This document shows, piece after piece, positions 35,379-43,333 of a stretch of DNA of 64,000 bases. Within the stretch, counting starts at the first letter, position 1. Each line of letters opens with the position of its first letter. Source of the stretch: Oscillatoriophycideae cyanobacterium NC_groundwater_1537_Pr4_S-0.65um_50_18 (lineage in GTDB: Bacteria; Cyanobacteriota; Cyanobacteriia; Elainellales; Elainellaceae); the NCBI GenBank assembly GCA_016208305.1, contig JACQYI010000033.1, positions 186,001 to 250,000 of the forward strand, written 5' to 3'. The notes beneath the pieces were generated by a model that was not told the origin of the DNA, searched no databases, and saw only the letters and a list, made by a program, of their open reading frames with translations. Position numbers and translations under genes: made by a program.

Positions 35379-36368
35379 TTATCGACTGAGCCTCAGCTTT
35401 TGTAGAATCCGCTCTCGAATCTTGGGAGTGTCATAGGGCTGCGGTTGACCCACAAAGGTTGGCCGCTGCTCAGGTTCATGTAAATAGCGATAGTAGAGGA
35501 ACAGGTCTCGATAGGGAAAATCGATATTTTCACCTTCACACACTCGATTAAACAAGCTAGAAGACAGACCAATATAGTGCAGATAAGTGAGTGGATTACC
35601 CCGATCAAATAGCCGATTATCTTGGGCTACAAATCCTGAAGAGGTCACGCAGCATCCTGTCTTCTGCTGGGGTGGTAACTCTAAAGCAAAGTTGAAGCTA
35701 GACAATTGGAATTTCATCACCATGTAATTGAGCAGGGTCTGATCAGGTGCCATTGGATACAGGATCTCGGCATCTCCTGCCCTTAACTCTAAAAGCAGCC
35801 AATCTTGCTGCGCTGTGCTAAAGATTCCCTGGCGTGACGCATAAAAGCCAGAACAAAAAATACGAGAGAGCTGAGTGTCTGAAAAAACCTGCGTTAGACG
35901 GGGCGATGTCTGATCATAAACATGGCTTAAGTCTTTGAATTGAAAGTCATAAACAATCCAATCTTGTTGGTCTAGCTGATTGAAAATGAAGTCCACAGAA
36001 TTGAGTAAAATGGTGTCGGCATCCATATAAAGGAAGCGATCGAATGGAGCATCAAAGCCACAAAGACGCCGATGGGTTCCTACCCGATAATAGAAGTTGC
36101 GATCGCTACTTTTCCAACGCTGCTGTGCCGTAGGATGCGTGTCCCAAACCTGCCTAGCGAAACGATCCCAATGCTGAATTGAAAGCGAATCCGAGTAAAG
36201 CTGAACATTAGGGCGGTGAGCGATTTCTGCGGCAATTCGACTTGTGTTTTCGTCATAGGGATAGACACACACAGGCATGTCTTTGCCCATAAAGACTTCA
36301 ATGCTGTTGAGTAAGGCAACTAGCTGATGATAAACCTGATCATTGGCTAACGTACAGATCCCATTCAT
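35379..36368 (-). CDS. Npun_R2821/R2823-type glycosyltransferase-like protein, paralogue
   Basis: 329 residues, same family and layout as the gene downstream: MNGICTLANDQVYHQLVALL at the N-terminus, FLYMDADTILLNSVDF carrying the metal-binding DxD, FCSGFYASRQG, and DQTLLNYMVMK. The two are diverged, so the duplication is not recent. The substrate is unknown. Separated from the neighbour on each side by about 50 bases, consistent with one operon. Confidence 0.78.
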   Translation of the reverse strand: MNGICTLANDQVYHQLVALLNSIEVFMGKDMPVCVYPYDENTSRIAAEIAHRPNVQLYSDSLSIQHWDRFARQVWDTHPTAQQRWKSSDRNFYYRVGTHRRLCGFDAPFDRFLYMDADTILLNSVDFIFNQLDQQDWIVYDFQFKDLSHVYDQTSPRLTQVFSDTQLSRIFCSGFYASRQGIFSTAQQDWLLLELRAGDAEILYPMAPDQTLLNYMVMKFQLSSFNFALELPPQQKTGCCVTSSGFVAQDNRLFDRGNPLTYLHYIGLSSSLFNRVCEGENIDFPYRDLFLYYRYLHEPEQRPTFVGQPQPYDTPKIRERILQKLRLSR

Positions 36369-36414
36369 AGTTGCCGTTCAGCCTTATTACTATTGATATT
36401 CATATCGTTCAAGA

Positions 36415-37377
36415 TTAACAAGACAGCTCTATAAATTCAGATAACCAGTTCAAAAGATTGAGCTTATGCAAAATAACTTGACGAGCTTCGGCGATCGCTT
36501 CTTTTCGCTCATGCCAAGCGTCTGGCGTAGTGATAATCTCTTGGATGTAGGCAATCCCCTTTTCATCTAAGCTAGGCAATCGTAAAAAACTGTTGGGCGG
36601 CAACAGTCGATCGGCCGCTGAACCTCCGTAATAGATCGGCAAGCACCAGGCTAATAGAGAATCCCACAGCTTTTCACTGACATACCAGGAGTTGCCAGCA
36701 TAGTTTTCGATCGCTAAGTTGTAATAGTAAGGAGCCATACTATACCACTTGTTTTTAATTTCTCCTTGGCTTTGAATATGGCTGGGAAGATTGCGACCGT
36801 AAAAGTCAATTTTTAATTGACTCTGCTGAATCTTTTGCAAAAAATCCAATCGCTGACGATGATTTGCTGTACGGTTGATGCCAGAGGTGATCCAACTACA
36901 GGGAGCCATTTTTTCTGGGATTGGCATTTGGTCGAGTTCACGAAAAGAGTTGGCGTGATACCAAATTGCAGGCATGTAGTCTGGGGTAGGGGCCAAATCA
37001 TCTGCACCTGAAATATAGCTGCAATAGCCTTTTGCTAACTCGTAGTTGGTGCAATTTTGCTGTTGAACTTCATCCAGCGGCGGCTCTCGTAGCAGGTAAA
37101 TAGTTTTTTCTTTGGGAACCCCTCGAAGCTGGGCTTGAGTCAGTGAAGCTGTTTCGATCGGTGGCGTTTTTTGAAAACGAGATAACCAGTTCTTATCAAG
37201 AGGTTGCTGTCGATGAAAATCGTATTGATATAGCAATAAGTAATCCGGCTGTGGCGCGTTTTTAAGCATTTGAATGTTTTTCCAAATGCCGAAAGGATGA
37301 GGAGTCTGCTGCCATAGCCAGTCGCTCTGAGTTAGACCCTGGTATGAGGTCATCATGCCAATAATTGCTCTACTCAT
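36415..37377 (-). CDS. family 10-type glycosyltransferase (fucosyltransferase-like)
   Basis: 320 residues. The C-terminal half carries the GT10 signature: KIDFYGRNLPS, then YYNLAIENYAGNSWYVSEKL and WDSLLAWCLPIYYGGS, matching alpha-1,3-fucosyltransferase-type enzymes that use GDP-fucose. The N-terminal half is more variable, as is usual. It heads the three-gene minus-strand group that includes the two Npun_R2821-like genes. Donor specificity cannot be read from the sequence. Confidence 0.8.
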   Translation of the reverse strand: MSRAIIGMMTSYQGLTQSDWLWQQTPHPFGIWKNIQMLKNAPQPDYLLLYQYDFHRQQPLDKNWLSRFQKTPPIETASLTQAQLRGVPKEKTIYLLREPPLDEVQQQNCTNYELAKGYCSYISGADDLAPTPDYMPAIWYHANSFRELDQMPIPEKMAPCSWITSGINRTANHRQRLDFLQKIQQSQLKIDFYGRNLPSHIQSQGEIKNKWYSMAPYYYNLAIENYAGNSWYVSEKLWDSLLAWCLPIYYGGSAADRLLPPNSFLRLPSLDEKGIAYIQEIITTPDAWHERKEAIAEARQVILHKLNLLNWLSEFIELSC

Positions 37378-37985
37378 GACAGGAATCTAAGTAAGGTTTT
37401 CTAATATCAGATCCGGCTAAATGACTGTGAGAACCAGTTTGTAATTTCGGGTGGCATGGGGAACCAAACGGATTAGATATAAGTAATATTTTCAATCTGA
37501 AGCTGCTTTGCGGATGGGTTGACACATCTTCCTTTTGTGGATTGGGTTGAGCAGGGCGAAACCTAACGCTGGAGACGATTTCGTTGGATGAGGCTGACCC
37601 AATCTACGAGATTTCAACGATTTCAGGAGGTTCCCAATCCACTAGGGTTGCTCTGAGAACACAGGCTCTTTTGTAGGATGAATTTCTGTGGGATGAACTT
37701 AGGTTCAGAGTTCCCGAAATTTGAGGGAAGCGCACAGATTATGAATAAGCACAGCGATCGCCCTCGAGTTGGACAGTTCCCAACTGCAATAGCATTCGGT
37801 CAAAACTGTTTCCAACTCTTTTGTGCTTTTATGACAGACAGAACTGCTCAAGCGCTGGTTAACTGGCACAGGAATCCGAGCGGAAGACAAAATTTGATCC
37901 AAACGTCTACGAGTTCAGGTCTGAATGCTCTTGCCATGATGCGATTGCAGCAAGTTGCAAGATCTATTTGCCTCCGCCTCAAAAA
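37378..37985. other. intergenic region with dispersed inverted repeat
   Basis: About 600 bases. Small frames here (for example 37678-38097 plus) overlap the following gene antisense and show no family features. It contains an inverted repeat: GGATTGGGTT near 37539 and GACCCAATC near 37596, a pattern common in cyanobacterial intergenic repeats. Confidence 0.5.
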
Positions 37986-39371
37986 CTACCGATCGTTTAT
38001 ACCCAAATCCTCTAGCTCATCTTCCAGATTTCGCAAAATTTGGCTCAGTGCGGGTAAAACTTCAAACTTTGCGCCTGCTAGCCCAGGCTCCGAATAGGCG
38101 CGATCGCGAATTTCCTTTAGCTTGTTTTGGAGCTGCCTGGCAATGCCCATTGCATCCCGCTCCAGCTTGGTTACCTGCTGCTGCTGATAAAACTTGAGCG
38201 CTGCCCCACGCAGAACCTGTAAAGTGGCTTCCTCACCATGCATATTGGGCATAAACCGAAATCGCAGCAACACGCGAGCGCGATCGTATAAATATTCAAT
38301 TTCTACCTGTTTGGCTTGCTCTACGGGTTGCAAAGGCATCTTCGCCATGAGCTTCAGCTCATCTAGCACGCCTTGAAAAACCGAAAGGGGAAGTTTCTCC
38401 AAAACAGACTGGAGTACGCCATTTTGACTCCATAACACCCGACCATGATGCACATGAGACTCAAAATAGAGCCGTCCAATTCCCCCAACCAATACTCGAC
38501 CCAACAACTCTTGCAACATAGTCTTGGGTGACAAGGTTGCTAATGTCTCTACGGGAGCGGTCAAGTAGTTTGCCTGAATCTCTAACGTCGGCAGAGACTT
38601 TAGCAAAGGCGAAGCCTCTAGAGTTGTAGCCAGCTTTTGTTGAAAAGTAGCTGATGAAGCTATGCCTAGGGAGACAGGATTTAATGCGGCACTACCGGAT
38701 GAGGCAGTACCGGATGAGGCAGTACCGGGTAAGGTAGAAGAAACATCGGGTATGGGGCTTTCCAACTCAAGACTTTGAAGTGCGTCAGCTTGAGGTGAGG
38801 CTTGAGGTAAGGCAACTTGAGGCCGGGGTAAAGGTTCACCGGATAAAGGTTCACCGGGCAGATGTATGCCTGGGTCAGGGAGGTTTAAATCATCTGGACT
38901 ATCGACGATCAAAGTTTGGCGATCGTTTTGCGTCAGTTCCTGCACCTCTTTGCCATAGCGAGGATTTGAGTAGCGATGGTGCCCATAGCTAAAAACCTGG
39001 CGTTTGCCTTCAAGCGACTGCTTTTCTCCAATATGGTTTAAGTAGGCTGTCAGCACGACCTGGACGGCTTCTGATGAAATCTGGCGGGGCACCAACGAAT
39101 AGTTGAGATAGGAAATAATGCGGCGAACATATTCGCAAGCCGGAATATCTTCGGGGCTAACCATGCCCAAATTCAAGCGATTTCCTTCTAAAAACAGAGG
39201 CAAGACTTGGTAGTAGAGACAGGCTTCAAAGGGTAAGATGCCGTCAATTAACATAAACATTTGCTCACCATTCAGGCGATCGACCCAGTCTCCCTGAAAC
39301 TGGGATAGGATGCGTCGCTGGACTGTGCTGGAGAGGCGGAAATAGGAGCGGTCGTCTAGGGGAGACGCCAT
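37986..39371 (-). CDS. GspE/PilB-like protein lacking the ATPase motor domain
   Basis: 461 residues. The N-terminal ~130 residues resemble the N1 (MshEN-like) domain of type II secretion/type IV pilus ATPases (LNLGMVSPEDIPACEYVRR). A ~120-residue Pro/Ser/Leu linker with short repeats follows, including GTASSGTASSG. Residues ~270-400 resemble the N2 domain of GspE/PilB (GRVLWSQNGVLQSVLEKLP, LKLMAKMPLQPVEQAK, RFMPNMHGEEATLQVLRG). The protein then ends in a coiled coil; no Walker A/B motor is present. It could bind pilus or secretion components or a nucleotide second messenger without powering motion. The assignment rests on pattern resemblance, so it is moderate. Single-gene unit. Confidence 0.55.
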   Translation of the reverse strand: MASPLDDRSYFRLSSTVQRRILSQFQGDWVDRLNGEQMFMLIDGILPFEACLYYQVLPLFLEGNRLNLGMVSPEDIPACEYVRRIISYLNYSLVPRQISSEAVQVVLTAYLNHIGEKQSLEGKRQVFSYGHHRYSNPRYGKEVQELTQNDRQTLIVDSPDDLNLPDPGIHLPGEPLSGEPLPRPQVALPQASPQADALQSLELESPIPDVSSTLPGTASSGTASSGSAALNPVSLGIASSATFQQKLATTLEASPLLKSLPTLEIQANYLTAPVETLATLSPKTMLQELLGRVLVGGIGRLYFESHVHHGRVLWSQNGVLQSVLEKLPLSVFQGVLDELKLMAKMPLQPVEQAKQVEIEYLYDRARVLLRFRFMPNMHGEEATLQVLRGAALKFYQQQQVTKLERDAMGIARQLQNKLKEIRDRAYSEPGLAGAKFEVLPALSQILRNLEDELEDLGINDR

Positions 39372-39792
39372 AGGGAACTAAACCCCTCAATGAAGTATCA
39401 ACATATCTGTTTTTGCCTGGTGATCTGATTTTCAGGGCGGCGATCGACTCAAAAATCAGAAAACTTGAGCGGTAAGAGGGCTGCTGCATCTCAGCGAAAT
39501 AATGCTGTCGGCAGAGCTTTCACTGTGCTACCGAGTCGCAGTTCTACAAACGAACAAAGCCAACATAGCCTTAGAGTTCCCGACTTTTCTCCATTGATCA
39601 ACGCACAGATGCATAAATTTTAGAGACTCAAAAATAATGTTCGAGGTAGGCCCTCTGTTTTGGGAAAAGGGACGCCTCTTGCAAACAATAGATGTATAGA
39701 TGTGAACTACAGCTCAGTTCATCTTTGAGGTGATGCTGAGTAAACCTGTAGCCTGATGGCAACATTTCCGATTCATGAGAACACTTCAGCCT
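39372..39792. other. intergenic region, nothing recognised
   Basis: 420 bases between two minus-strand genes. No gene, repeat or clear regulatory signal was seen. Confidence 0.5.
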
Positions 39793-41004
39793 TCAGAAAC
39801 TGCTTCTTAGCTCCTGTGCGGCTAAATAAAGCTTACCCCATTCTCCGGTCACCTGATTGAGCTTTAGATTCAGGTCTTTAGCGATCGACTCTAAGCGCTG
39901 TCCGGATTTAAGGCGATCGATAATCTGCTGCTGAAAGGGTGTAAGGCTACTACAAAACTTTTGCCACTGCTCAGGCGTTAGCCCCATGCTATGTTCGGTC
40001 AAGGAGGTGCCCAACCAAGACCCGACCAAATCGGGCTGATGCTTAAACCCAAAGACCCGAATCGCATGATAGTTAATCTTTTCGCGCAGCCGATAAACCT
40101 GCTTAATAGGTAAGTCTAGCGCCTGGGCGATCGCCTCTTGAGACTGCCCCTGCAAATGCAGCTTCAGCCATTCTGCTGCCACAGGCTCGACCTGCTCTTG
40201 AAGGTATTCTGCAAATTCCTGGATTACCTTGTCGCGGAGCATCTGTTGCTCTTCAGTGGCCTGAGTATCCTGATACTGGGCAACCGCCTGACCATCTAGC
40301 AGACTTACCGGATTGTCGGCTTCATCGGGTGTAATTTCTTCAGATACCAGGCGAATCAAGTCTCCCGAAGGGACTTGGGTCATGCCACCCCGCTGAGAGC
40401 GCCGCAAATAGTTAACAAACCGATACACCAGCAAAGGCTGATTTCGGATGGGTCGCAGACAATATTCCTCAATGCTGGCTAGCATCAGAGCATTCCGTAA
40501 GCGAGGATCGGCTGTACATTGCCCAATCCAAGCAATCTGCTGGCGCATGTAGTTATCGCTCTGCATCAGCTCCTGAATTACCTCTTGCAGCACATCTACC
40601 ACTGTGCGACGGCGATCGCGCGACAGCGCCACCCAGGTCTTAATTTTGCTGCGAATCAGGAACAGGCTACTCAGGCGTTGAAGTAACTGGCGATAGGCAC
40701 GCTCAGGGGGCACACCCAGATATCGCTGCTGCAAAATCCGGTAACGATAGTCCATTGCCTGCTTAGCTACGGCCATATGCACCGACGGCAGATCTTCCAA
40801 TCGCTCAGGATTTTCGCCCAAAAGCCAATCTACAACGCTATCTCGTTCGGCAGACGACAAATTTGGGCAGCCAATCTCTAGCTGCGAGCGCCAACTTTGC
40901 CTGAGTTCTTCAACCACTGCCATTAAATTGCCAATCCTTGGGTACAGACTCTCTAAGCGATATTCTTTTACAACCTGCGATTCACATTCTAAAGTGTGAC
41001 TCAA
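39793..41004 (-). CDS. HetZ-related DNA-binding-type protein
   Basis: 403 residues. Conserved central block around LSRDRRRTVVDVLQEVIQEL and YRFVNYLRRSQRGGMTQVPS. The C-terminal third is rich in helix-turn-helix-like patterns: SQEAIAQALDLPIKQVYRLR and then LESIAKDLNLKLNQV. This matches my recollection of cyanobacterial HetZ-related proteins, some of which act in heterocyst development but many of which occur in filaments that make none. A regulatory role is likely. A small coiled-coil gene lies ~95 bases upstream on the same strand. Confidence 0.6.
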   Translation of the reverse strand: MSHTLECESQVVKEYRLESLYPRIGNLMAVVEELRQSWRSQLEIGCPNLSSAERDSVVDWLLGENPERLEDLPSVHMAVAKQAMDYRYRILQQRYLGVPPERAYRQLLQRLSSLFLIRSKIKTWVALSRDRRRTVVDVLQEVIQELMQSDNYMRQQIAWIGQCTADPRLRNALMLASIEEYCLRPIRNQPLLVYRFVNYLRRSQRGGMTQVPSGDLIRLVSEEITPDEADNPVSLLDGQAVAQYQDTQATEEQQMLRDKVIQEFAEYLQEQVEPVAAEWLKLHLQGQSQEAIAQALDLPIKQVYRLREKINYHAIRVFGFKHQPDLVGSWLGTSLTEHSMGLTPEQWQKFCSSLTPFQQQIIDRLKSGQRLESIAKDLNLKLNQVTGEWGKLYLAAQELRSSF

Positions 41005-41097
41005 ATTCTAACGTAGGGGCAAAGTATCAGAAATTAGGCATCTGAAATTTAGAAACAGAGACACCCGAAAAGCCACAAGACTCACACGGTTGATCCC

Positions 41098-41361
41098 TCA
41101 TGCATCTGTGGTTTCGATCGCCACTACCAAATTTTGCAGCGTTTCGGTAAGCTGTCTCAAACGTTCTAGAGTTATGTCCTGATTTTCTGCCAATGTTTGC
41201 ACAGCATTACTCAGGGCAAAGATCTGATAGCCCTGCTGCTGCACTTGGGAAGACAATGTATTCACCTGTCCAGCCAGTTGATCGACAGTTTCGGCTGTAG
41301 CCAATACGGCTTCTCCAATCTGCAAAACAACATCCTCTAGATGATTCGCTTTAACTTCCAC
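41098..41361 (-). CDS. small coiled-coil protein
   Basis: 87 residues with regular hydrophobic heptads (LAGQVNTLSSQVQQQG, LRQLTETLQNLVVAIE) predicted to form a coiled coil; no signal or membrane segment. No family recognised. Upstream of the HetZ-related gene on the same strand, so they may share a message. Confidence 0.6.
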   Translation of the reverse strand: MEVKANHLEDVVLQIGEAVLATAETVDQLAGQVNTLSSQVQQQGYQIFALSNAVQTLAENQDITLERLRQLTETLQNLVVAIETTDA

Positions 41362-41504
41362 TCCCCAACGACCCTTGATTCAATCTGAGCAATTTTAAAA
41401 AAGCATACGTTTAAGCCTACTATCTACAGGGCATAACCTGCTAATTCTTTTAATGAAAATCGGAGAATTGGGGTTTTGTTGCACTTTTCGCACGCCGTAA
41501 AACC

Positions 41505-41879
41505 CTAATTTGAGATCTGTTGGCTCAGGCCATAGCTCAACAGCCAGTTAACGATTGTGGCACGGCGAGTTTTGCGAGGCGTGAGTTGATCAATTTTATA
41601 GCCAGCAAAACCTAGCTTCTCTTTGAGCAGTTGCTTGTTCTGAGGGGGAATAGAGCGTGTCAGCTTAACTATGGCCGGACGACTGGCGATAAAGTCAGGT
41701 GGGTCTGGATAGTCCGATCGCCATTCAAGCTCAACAGCACTACTGTCCCACTGACCCGTGCCATCATCGTAGCGGTATCCCAAGCAATGCCATAAGAGCT
41801 GATTGACGTCATCATCCGCCATTTCATCTTTGAGGATCATCCAAAAAGTATCGTGGGTGAGGAGAGGCAAATCAGCCAT
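41505..41879 (-). CDS. DUF1823 family protein
   Basis: 124 residues of a cyanobacterial/plastid-lineage family of unknown function. Matching features include LLTHDTFWMILKDEM, VNQLLWHCLGYRYD, YPDPPDFIASRPAIVKLTRS, and the end RKTRRATIVNWLLSYG. Soluble, no signal peptide. It is followed on the same strand by the small coiled-coil gene after ~140 bases. Confidence 0.85.
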   Translation of the reverse strand: MADLPLLTHDTFWMILKDEMADDDVNQLLWHCLGYRYDDGTGQWDSSAVELEWRSDYPDPPDFIASRPAIVKLTRSIPPQNKQLLKEKLGFAGYKIDQLTPRKTRRATIVNWLLSYGLSQQISN

Positions 41880-42144
41880 AGAAGTATTTCAAATTGAAGA
41901 CCAAGGACACTGCGAAAATCGTCACATTTCTAGAGGAGAGACGCAATGATTTTTTGCACACTTGAGGAGAAGTAGCGTTTAACTGTTCCTGCCCTCCAAC
42001 ATTGTTGTGGGGCTTTTTATTTTGGTGCTGCCGCTAGAAAGTTTGCGGATAAACTTCCTAAAAACTGTTATGGAAAAACCTTAATTTAGCGAAAAGTTAG
42101 GCTAGAGTTCAGCAAAAGTTGAGCGGTGGCTTTTAGGTAATCTT

Positions 42145-42465
42145 ATGAAGATCATTTGGGAACACAGCATTTATGCAGGCAATGCCCCAGTTTTTTGTAG
42201 TCTCTGCGATCGCCGTTCGTATCCCGTCAGAGACAGGCACAATCAGCTTTTGTTGGCTGTCATCTATGATGGGCGCGGAGTGGCGTGGGGTGAAGCCTGT
42301 CAAGACTGTGTCGCGGCAGGAGCAGAAGGAATTCGCCTGAGGCTGCAAGAGCGGATCAAAACCCTTCAAGCCAAAGTTGAAGATTTGCAAAAGTTAACCG
42401 CCGAAGGGATCGAAACACCCAGCTTAGAGCAAGAGTTTCAGATTCATCGGCAAGGAACTCCGTAA
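42145..42465 (+). CDS. small protein with two CxxC motifs, hypothetical
   Basis: 106 residues. The N-terminal half has CSLCDRRSYPVRD and CQDC, four cysteines that could bind zinc, and a glycine-rich strand between. The C-terminal half is a coiled coil (LRLQERIKTLQAKVEDLQKL). I do not recognise a family. The frame is longer than expected by chance and codon use matches the neighbours. It is flanked by minus-strand genes on both sides, so it stands alone. Confidence 0.6.
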   Translation: MKIIWEHSIYAGNAPVFCSLCDRRSYPVRDRHNQLLLAVIYDGRGVAWGEACQDCVAAGAEGIRLRLQERIKTLQAKVEDLQKLTAEGIETPSLEQEFQIHRQGTP

Positions 42466-42516
42466 GCCAAGGCCGCCTGAGCGAAATCGTTGTCAGGCAA
42501 ATTTGCGATCGCCGCA

Positions 42517-42639
42517 TTAGCGCTTTCGTCGAACAAACGTGATAAAAATCATCACGAAGCTGGTCAGCAGCAGAGAAATGGCCAATTCACTGGCCAGTCC
42601 ATCAAACTGATCTGAGCCGAGCCAGTCTACAAATTCCAT
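42517..42639 (-). CDS. 40-residue single-membrane-span protein
   Basis: Short frame below usual length cut-offs: MEFVDWLGSDQFDGLASELA followed by a hydrophobic segment (ISLLLTSFVMIFITFV) and a basic end RRKR, a typical one-helix membrane protein. Its ATG overlaps the end of the 113-residue gene upstream by 13 bases, in another frame, which suggests translational coupling. No family recognised. Confidence 0.55.
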   Translation of the reverse strand: MEFVDWLGSDQFDGLASELAISLLLTSFVMIFITFVRRKR

Positions 42640-42968
42640 CCGCTTGTCCGCACGAGCGGGCGGTTTCTTCTAGCTGCGATGACGACACAGCAGAGATTAG
42701 TCGCAATGCAGAAACCGCCTAAGAAGCTAAGAATGTAAGTGGGAGCCATGACCACCCCAATTGCTAGCCAAGTGACCACATGCAAAATCAAAATTGTGGC
42801 AAAGAAGCTGGCGATCGCCGCCATTGCTTGAATCTGCGGCGTAGGACGACGAAACCAGACCCACAACATAGTTTGCAGCGTTGTCATCAAGTTTGCGGGC
42901 ACCAAGAATGCACAAATGGCAATGCAGTGCGACCGAGAGAATTCCGATAAAGCAGAGATATCAAGCAT
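42627..42968 (-). CDS. small multi-span membrane protein, hypothetical
   Basis: 113 residues with about three hydrophobic segments (near 10-30, 47-70 IASFFATILILHVVTWLAIG, and 75-100 YILSFLGGFCIATNLCCVVI). Translation might begin at an internal ATG (MTTLQTM, residue 28) instead. No family recognised. Its 3' end overlaps the start of the 40-residue membrane protein gene. Confidence 0.6.
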   Translation of the reverse strand: MLDISALSEFSRSHCIAICAFLVPANLMTTLQTMLWVWFRRPTPQIQAMAAIASFFATILILHVVTWLAIGVVMAPTYILSFLGGFCIATNLCCVVIAARRNRPLVRTSGWNL

Positions 42969-43333
42969 TCAAAAATTGAAATATGACAATAGTGCTTCTC
43001 TCAGCATAGCCGTTGAGGTAGGAGAGCGGTGTTTTGCAACGGATCTTGAAGTTGTTGGGAACTTAAGGCTGGCAATTTCGTCATTCAAGAGGGCACTTGG
43101 CTTGTCCCAAGCAGTTTGAAGATTCCCATAAGAGTTGTATAGAGAATGAGTCTAAAGGGTTAGAGTTATGGTCTTGGATCTTCAAAGTTTTCTGAGCAAC
43201 TGAAGATCCGATTGAATCCTCTGTTTGAAGCTCTGCCCAATAACACCGGGCGCACTATGTCGTCGATCTTCGCCTATCGATCGCAGTCATTCATCCCTGT
43301 TGTTCATCTCCGTCATCTCGTTGAGGTACTTCC
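42969..43333. other. intergenic region upstream of cellulose-synthase-like gene
   Basis: 365 bases, no gene seen. It is the divergent upstream region for the small membrane protein gene and the cellulose-synthase-like gene. Confidence 0.5.

Noticed and set aside
37678-38097. 139-codon plus-strand frame
   Set aside because: Its second half is antisense to the GspE-like gene; the first half has no supporting features.
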